Assembly (NCBI GenBank): GCA_028274465.1
Contig: CM051455.1
Coordinates: 49,081,351-49,145,350 of the forward strand
Direction: 5' to 3'
Source of the DNA: Plantago ovata
Taxonomy: Eukaryota > Streptophyta > Magnoliopsida > Lamiales > Plantaginaceae
DNA length: 64,000 nucleotides
This document shows positions 59,959-64,000 of the stretch, piece by piece. The notes under the pieces were generated by a model that searched no databases, had not been told where the DNA came from, and saw only the letters and a list, made by a program, of their open reading frames with translations. The position numbers were made by a program, and so were the translations under genes. How positions within the stretch are numbered: the stretch's first letter is position 1; the number at the start of each line of letters is the position of its first letter.

Positions 59959-60742
59959 CTACTTGTTGTACTTGGGGGCGATTTCACGGGCGTAAGCTGG
60001 TTTTGGGTTTCCTTCTGCACCGAGATACTTCTCCCAATCCTTTGCATAGAGATCGGTGACGCGACGAGTAGATTCTTGAGAGATCGAAGTTGCAGTGGAT
60101 CCACTAGATCCACTAGTGGCATATCTCTTCGAACTAGATCCATGTGATCCTGGCTCTGTCGGATCTGGGACAAAGGGCCACCAATACTTGTTGCGTTCGA
60201 AAGTCATATCCCCAAATATTGCTTCTAGCTCATACCACATTGGATCCCCTCCGTTGTAGTACCATATAGCACGCTCGTCTTCCTATTTACGGAAAAAATG
60301 AAAGGAGTATTCTTTGTAAATATTTGACTTGTATATTAGTATGTACCAAAAATTGAAATCGGTAACTTAAATTCATCACCTGAAGCACTTTGTCCCACAC
60401 ATCGTCTTTACCGATGAACTTGTTCTCGAAGGCACACCAAACTAGTGGAGTTGCTTTCCGCATCCATTCCAGGAGTGTGTGGCGCTGCCATAGATTGTTG
60501 ATGGCCTTCGCAACATCCATAACAGTGTACCGCCTTTTGAACCTGTCGTTTATCTTGTAGATGCAGGTGTTAACCCCGTACAAGATATCTTCTGGCCATT
60601 TCCAAAGGGGTTGTGGGCCTGCTGCCATACGCTCGAGTGAAATGGCTAGGAATTCAACATGATCTTTCGGGACGAATAGGTCGTACCACTCATGATCTTG
60701 CAAACGAGTGGCAGCAAGCCTAGAAACATCGGAGGGGGACAT
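59959..60742 (-). CDS. Divergent Myb/SANT-like protein within the GRF array
   Basis: Two exons, 60742-60380 and 60282-59959, with a 97-bp phase-0 intron, give 228 aa. The N half has helices DHVEFLAISLERMAAG and RRYTVMDVAKAINNLWQRH. The stretch DDVWDKVLQ, then after the splice EDERAIWYYNGGDPMWYELE and AIFGD, follows the closing part of plant Myb/SANT-like (Myb_DNA-bind_3-type) domains, where DDxVWxxY is followed by PxA and PxYxxLxxIFG. The tail is Ser/Thr-rich and basic, ending APKYNK. It probably binds DNA in the nucleus. The same intron position is seen in the Harbinger accessory gene and third ORF, hinting at a transposon-derived origin. Assignment is by pattern, not by search. Confidence 0.7.
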
Positions 60743-60820
60743 GTGTTATTGGTTTATATTTTTTGTAGCAGGAAAGTAATAGGGTGGTATTGTTGAGTAA
60801 TTGGATGAAAGCCAGGGCAA

Positions 60821-60826
60821 TTTATA
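60821..60826 (-). promoter_or_regulatory. TATA box of Myb/SANT-like gene
   Basis: Minus-strand CCCTATAAATTGC about 80 bases before the ATG. Confidence 0.55.
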
Positions 60827-61332
60827 GGGTCTTTTTTCTATATGTTAAGGTCATGCTGCCTTAATGAAACTCAACCACCTCCTAGAATTGATGGTTGGGG
60901 AGCATCAATGATACGTATGTTATTGGGCAGAGAAATCGAACGGAAATGGATTTATTATAAACGCGTAGGTTACGATTCCCCTTATTGTACATTCCATTAC
61001 GTTGTGGTCATGTGTAATTTTTTTTATTTTAGGGATCTAGTTTATATCCCATTTTTTTCACTTTTTATTTGGGAATCGATGAAACTAGTAGCGTTTAATG
61101 GACAAGCAAACCCCAACTGCATTTTCACTAATATGAAGGGTAAAATGTTTCGAATTACATAGTGCCGAACAACATAGGGATCTTGTTCAACATATATTAA
61201 AAAGATAGGGAAAATTCAACTAACTTAGCCAGCCTCGCTTAGTGCGAGTTACTAGTCGTACATTCTTTGCATTAATCATAAATTACGAGAATCGTAGAAT
61301 CAGTAGGGGCTGCAGGTAGGCGTACAAGTCTA
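60827..61332. other. Spacer between array genes
   Basis: No gene is seen. It would hold the 3' UTR of array member 2 and upstream DNA of the Myb/SANT-like gene. Confidence 0.5.
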
Positions 61333-61808
61333 TCACTTGGTGCCCGACGGCCCCGCCTCGTCCATTTTCATTTTGCCCAAGTCAGTCGCTAGGTGAGGGA
61401 GCCAATCATTCAATTCCATGCTTGCATAGTTGCTTTGAATGATCTGCTCCTCCAACTGGTGGACAAGGCCCCGGAGCTGGATCATTTCACGCCTCATTAT
61501 GGTTTGTTCAATGAGGAGGTTGGCCATGCAGATGCGATAGTGCTCCGTCAGTGGAGGATCAATCCACTCTCGGTATTTGCAGCCGTCTTCAAGCTGCAAT
61601 ATTAAAACATATGAGACAAAAGTTGTTAGACAATGTAATCCAACTAATCGGGTTGGCTCTTTTATATGAATTTTTAAATACTACTTTGAATATTAGATCC
61701 AACACACACCGCATAACGAGCACATTGTTGAATCCTCCGACCGGGAGTGGTTGGATGCCACATCGTGTACGTGAAGAGCTCGTTGCCGCAGGTGTGTGGT
61801 GGAGGCAT
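61333..61808 (-). CDS. GRF zinc-finger protein with coiled coil (array member 2)
   Basis: Two exons, 61808-61710 and 61593-61333, with a 116-bp phase-0 intron, give 119 aa. The GRF finger starts almost at the N terminus: HTCGNELFTYTMWHPTTPGR, RIQQCARYA, and after the splice GCKYREWIDPP. A heptad-rich segment follows (MRREMIQLRGLVHQLEEQII), then a short acidic tail ending GPSGTK. The frame is open further upstream to 61913, but a TATA box at 61883-61892 falls inside that extension, so the ATG at 61808 is preferred. It has the same intron position as its neighbours. No lesion. Confidence 0.82.
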
Positions 61809-61882
61809 AGTTTCTTTGACGATCTGCCAAGTATAGTTGCAAATGTGAATGGGATGGTGGTGACTTGTTACATGTTGCATGG

Positions 61883-61892
61883 CTATATATAC
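61883..61892 (-). promoter_or_regulatory. TATA box deciding the start of GRF array member 2
   Basis: Minus-strand GTATATATAG about 75 bases before the ATG at 61808. It lies within the upstream open frame and so rules out the longer start. Confidence 0.6.
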
Positions 61893-62450
61893 GCCCAAAC
61901 AAAAGTGGCACAACTTGGGTTGTTACTAAGATATGGCGCCAATTCCATCTCCATTTTCCCTCCACTACTGTTCACCATAACAAGTGAGATGTGTGTACTT
62001 GGCTGAGCATGGAATAGACAGCCTAAGTCTATGAATGTACTACACAATAATATATTGGGAAGATGGTATACAATGTGATGTGAAGCAATGGTCAGCCATA
62101 ATGAAATGGGTAAAGATCTGGTCAAAATCATGTACTTAATTCAAACCATCAAGTCTTCTTCATTATATGTGGTGGTTGGCCCCTAGTCTTTATTGTGTAT
62201 GATTAATTCGCGGTTGGTGATACGACTATGGAACGACCTAGAGTGTATCGAACGATTATTAATCTAATATTCGTTATAACATACTGTCACAACACCAAAA
62301 TGTGTTTAATAAGCACGGTTGTCCGAAAACATAAGTCGACCATGCTATAAAATACATTAATCGACTAGAATGCATGACATAGGATTTTTTTGTTTTTCCA
62401 TTAGGTATCGATAACAGATCGTAAAAGTTATCGTCGTCTAAATATGACGC
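61893..62450. other. Spacer between array genes
   Basis: No additional gene. It contains upstream DNA of member 2 and the downstream flank of member 3. Confidence 0.5.
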
Positions 62451-62918
62451 CTACTCCGGTATGTCATTTGATCCACTCACGGTATCATCAAACTCGCGCA
62501 TTGCTTGAGCATCTGCTGCCCACTCTAGCATACGGGCCCTCATATCAATCCTCTGCTGCCTCATTTACTCCCTCGCCTCTGGGCCGATCTCTAGCATCCA
62601 CAAATTCCAACGTAGTGTCTTCTCCATGTTCCGGAGTTCCTGCCTTTCCCGAACCAGTTTGTTGATGTAGTCAGCAGTTCGGCGTTGCGGCTGTGGATCG
62701 ATCCACTCTTTATAGTCGCATCCTCCGGGGAGCTATGACATAAAAATCAATAAGTTAGATAACAATTAGGCATAATCAAACAGTCGCAATTCATATGTGC
62801 CACCTTGTAGACTAACCTTATACAACAAACATTTCTCATATCGACGGCCGGGGTTTTCGAGATCCCAATCGTAGTCGATTACCAACTCGGAACCGCAAGT
62901 GTGTTTGTTGGAATCCAT
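62451..62918 (-). pseudogene. GRF zinc-finger gene (array member 3), premature stop
   Basis: Two exons, 62918-62817 and 62732 downward, with an 84-bp phase-0 intron. The finger reads HTCGSELVIDYDWDLENPGR, RYEKCLLYK, then GGCDYKEWIDPQ. The helical part (INKLVRERQELRNMEKTLRW) stops at a TAA (62565-62567), giving 89 aa. The same frame then continues open for another 37 codons (MRQQRIDMRARMLEW and onward) to a second stop at 62451. That suggests an ancestral protein of about 127 aa, similar to member 2, cut short by one stop. The short form keeps the whole finger and could still be made. The longer upstream frame to 63092 overlaps the TATA box and is not favoured. Confidence 0.75.
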
Positions 62919-62982
62919 AAGTTCTGATGGTGATTCCGTAAAAGTGTGTGTGTTGCTAATGCTATTCCGGTCCACCCATGGT

Positions 62983-62991
62983 CTTATATAA
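62983..62991 (-). promoter_or_regulatory. TATA box of GRF array member 3
   Basis: Minus-strand TTATATAAG about 65 bases before the ATG at 62918. Confidence 0.6.
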
Positions 62992-63489
62992 TGGAAGGCA
63001 GTATGCTTCCACCTACCAGAACTTATAATTTGGAGGGGACTTTTGGAGGGAACCTTCCCTCCAAAAAAAAATGAAAGAAACAAGGATGGCACAATGTTGG
63101 ATTGGCTTTTTAAAGACCATGTTTAGGTCCATTTATGTAAGCAACTCGAGTACTGGTGTGCACTTGTAGCCCATTAGAGCACGATCGACATGTTTGTCTC
63201 GGTATACCTAGTTTGAATCTCCATACATTGTTGTCAATATACCTAGTCTATTAATAACGAAGCGATATCGTATTTCATTGATCGTTTCCATACTATCTTA
63301 ACATTATTCGAGAGTTTATTCATTCCATCTGATATTAGCCGAATTCATTACTTGATAGGAACATTGTTACACCTACGAATTAAAATTGCCCATGGCATAG
63401 CAAAAGGAACTACTAGTTCCAGATTTAGGTTCGATACCGAAAAAACAACATAAAGTCTAACTTAAACGATCCTAGGGCTGGAATGAAGC
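62992..63489. other. Spacer between array genes
   Basis: Upstream DNA of member 3 and downstream flank of member 4. No gene seen. Confidence 0.5.
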
Positions 63490-64000
63490 CTAGGCCAAGA
63501 GGTAGCCATACATAATCGAAGTGATCACGGTTAGCATTACGATCATTATGGTACGAAAGCCAGGACGGAATTTGCGCTTCTCTCCCTCTTCACCAAGAGC
63601 CGGTCCTACCGTAATTCCCGTAGTTGCTGTGACCGTCATCTCAACAACCTCGCCCTCATCCTCGCTGTCTGACTGAGCATTGTTGAACGAGATGGCCACC
63701 GATTCCGACTCAGAATCCGAAGGAGGCTTCATAGCCAAGATGAAGTCCTCCAGGGTCTGAATCTGCCGCTCCAAAGCCGCTATCTGTTCATTCATCTCGT
63801 CCATCCTTTGGCGGTAGTTATTGAATAGTGACCTGTAGTGGTCGTCCAGTTCGGGGTCCACCCATTCCCAGAAAGGGCTGCCGTGCTCCGTCTGTCGAAG
63901 ATAGAAGAGATTAAGTTAGACGCTGTGGTTATACAACGAAAACAAGTGTTAGTTTCGAATCCGTATGTAAACTTAGAATGGCTTACGTAAGCATTGGCGC
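63490..64000 (-). CDS. GRF-like protein with coiled coil and C-terminal membrane anchor (array member 4, partial)
   Basis: Exon 2 is 63891-63490 (133 codons). The end of exon 1 (CANAY, donor GTAAGC) occupies 64000-63987 and continues beyond the window. Exon 2 opens EHGSPFWEWVDPELDDHYRS, followed by a coiled coil (MNEQIAALERQIQTLEDFIL), an acidic Ser/Glu/Asp-rich segment, a basic KRKFRPGFR stretch, and a hydrophobic C terminus (TIMIVMLTVITSIMYGYLLA). The last looks like a tail anchor. GRF plus coil plus terminal membrane helix is a known plant layout. The finger's usual GC-x-F/Y is GSPF here, so one zinc-ligand cysteine appears to be serine. The intron phase and position match the other members. 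Confidence 0.8.

Noticed and set aside
61809-61913. Upstream extension of GRF array member 2 to an earlier ATG
   Set aside because: The extension contains the TATA box at 61883-61892, and paralogues start close to the first Cys.
61551-62006. 151-codon plus-strand frame in the GRF array
   Set aside because: Exact antisense shadow of GRF array member 2 and its intron. The GRF motifs, splice sites and TATA box are on the minus strand.
1-64000. CRISPR arrays, bacterial operons, rRNA or tRNA genes
   Set aside because: None seen. The window is plant nuclear DNA, and the only tRNA-like signal is the SINE candidate.

Overview
This is plant nuclear DNA, almost certainly from a eudicot. The evidence is short GT-AG introns, AT-rich intergenic DNA, a mitochondrial MCCase alpha subunit, an S-methylmethionine-using homocysteine methyltransferase, an FLZ zinc-finger protein, and many plant DNA transposons and MITEs. 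An array of small GRF zinc-finger genes would fit a Caryophyllales genome, but I hold that placement loosely.

Layout. 1-2.84 kb: the right part of a PIF/Harbinger transposon on the minus strand, with a Myb/SANT accessory gene and a transposase. 3.2-10.5 kb: MCCA, 16 coding exons, 734 aa. 11.4-11.7 kb: a LINE tail. 15.3-18.5 kb: a homocysteine S-methyltransferase of the HMT2 type (7 exons, 331 aa). 19.3-19.8 kb: intronless STN1, a telomere-capping protein. 23.8-25.7 kb: two MITEs with recognisable target-site duplications. 25.83-35.80 kb: a complete 9,975-bp PIF/Harbinger element with perfect 24-bp TIRs and a CTA target duplication. It carries a decayed transposase, a decayed Myb/SANT gene and a third, apparently open spliced ORF, plus a nested Stowaway MITE. 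36-41.7 kb: an old LTR-element fossil, a possible LINE tail and a 636-bp hAT-type MITE. 44.2-47.3 kb: a type I inositol polyphosphate 5-phosphatase (10 coding exons, 560 aa). 53.0-53.4 kb: an FLZ protein (92 aa). 54.4-56.6 kb: a gag-only LTR-element fossil with a small element nested inside it. 58.7-64 kb: an evenly spaced minus-strand array of four GRF zinc-finger genes and one divergent Myb/SANT-like gene. Each is a two-exon gene with a phase-0 intron, and the four whose upstream region lies in the window have a TATA box about 55-85 bp before the ATG.

The conserved host genes act separately: leucine catabolism (MCCA), methionine recycling (HMT), telomere protection (STN1), inositol phosphate signalling (IP5P) and SnRK1-type stress signalling (FLZ). 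From memory, an HMT2/IP5P4 gene pair also lies side by side in Arabidopsis, so this may be ancestral linkage stretched by transposons.

The most interesting signal joins the third ORF of the large Harbinger element to the Myb/SANT-like gene inside the GRF array. Both, and the element's own Myb gene, appear to carry a phase-0 intron at the same point of a SANT-like domain, just before an acidic/aromatic block ending in Leu-x2/3-Phe. All exon models were derived by eye from splice sites and reading phase. The MCCA, HMT, IP5P and FLZ models close exactly in frame.
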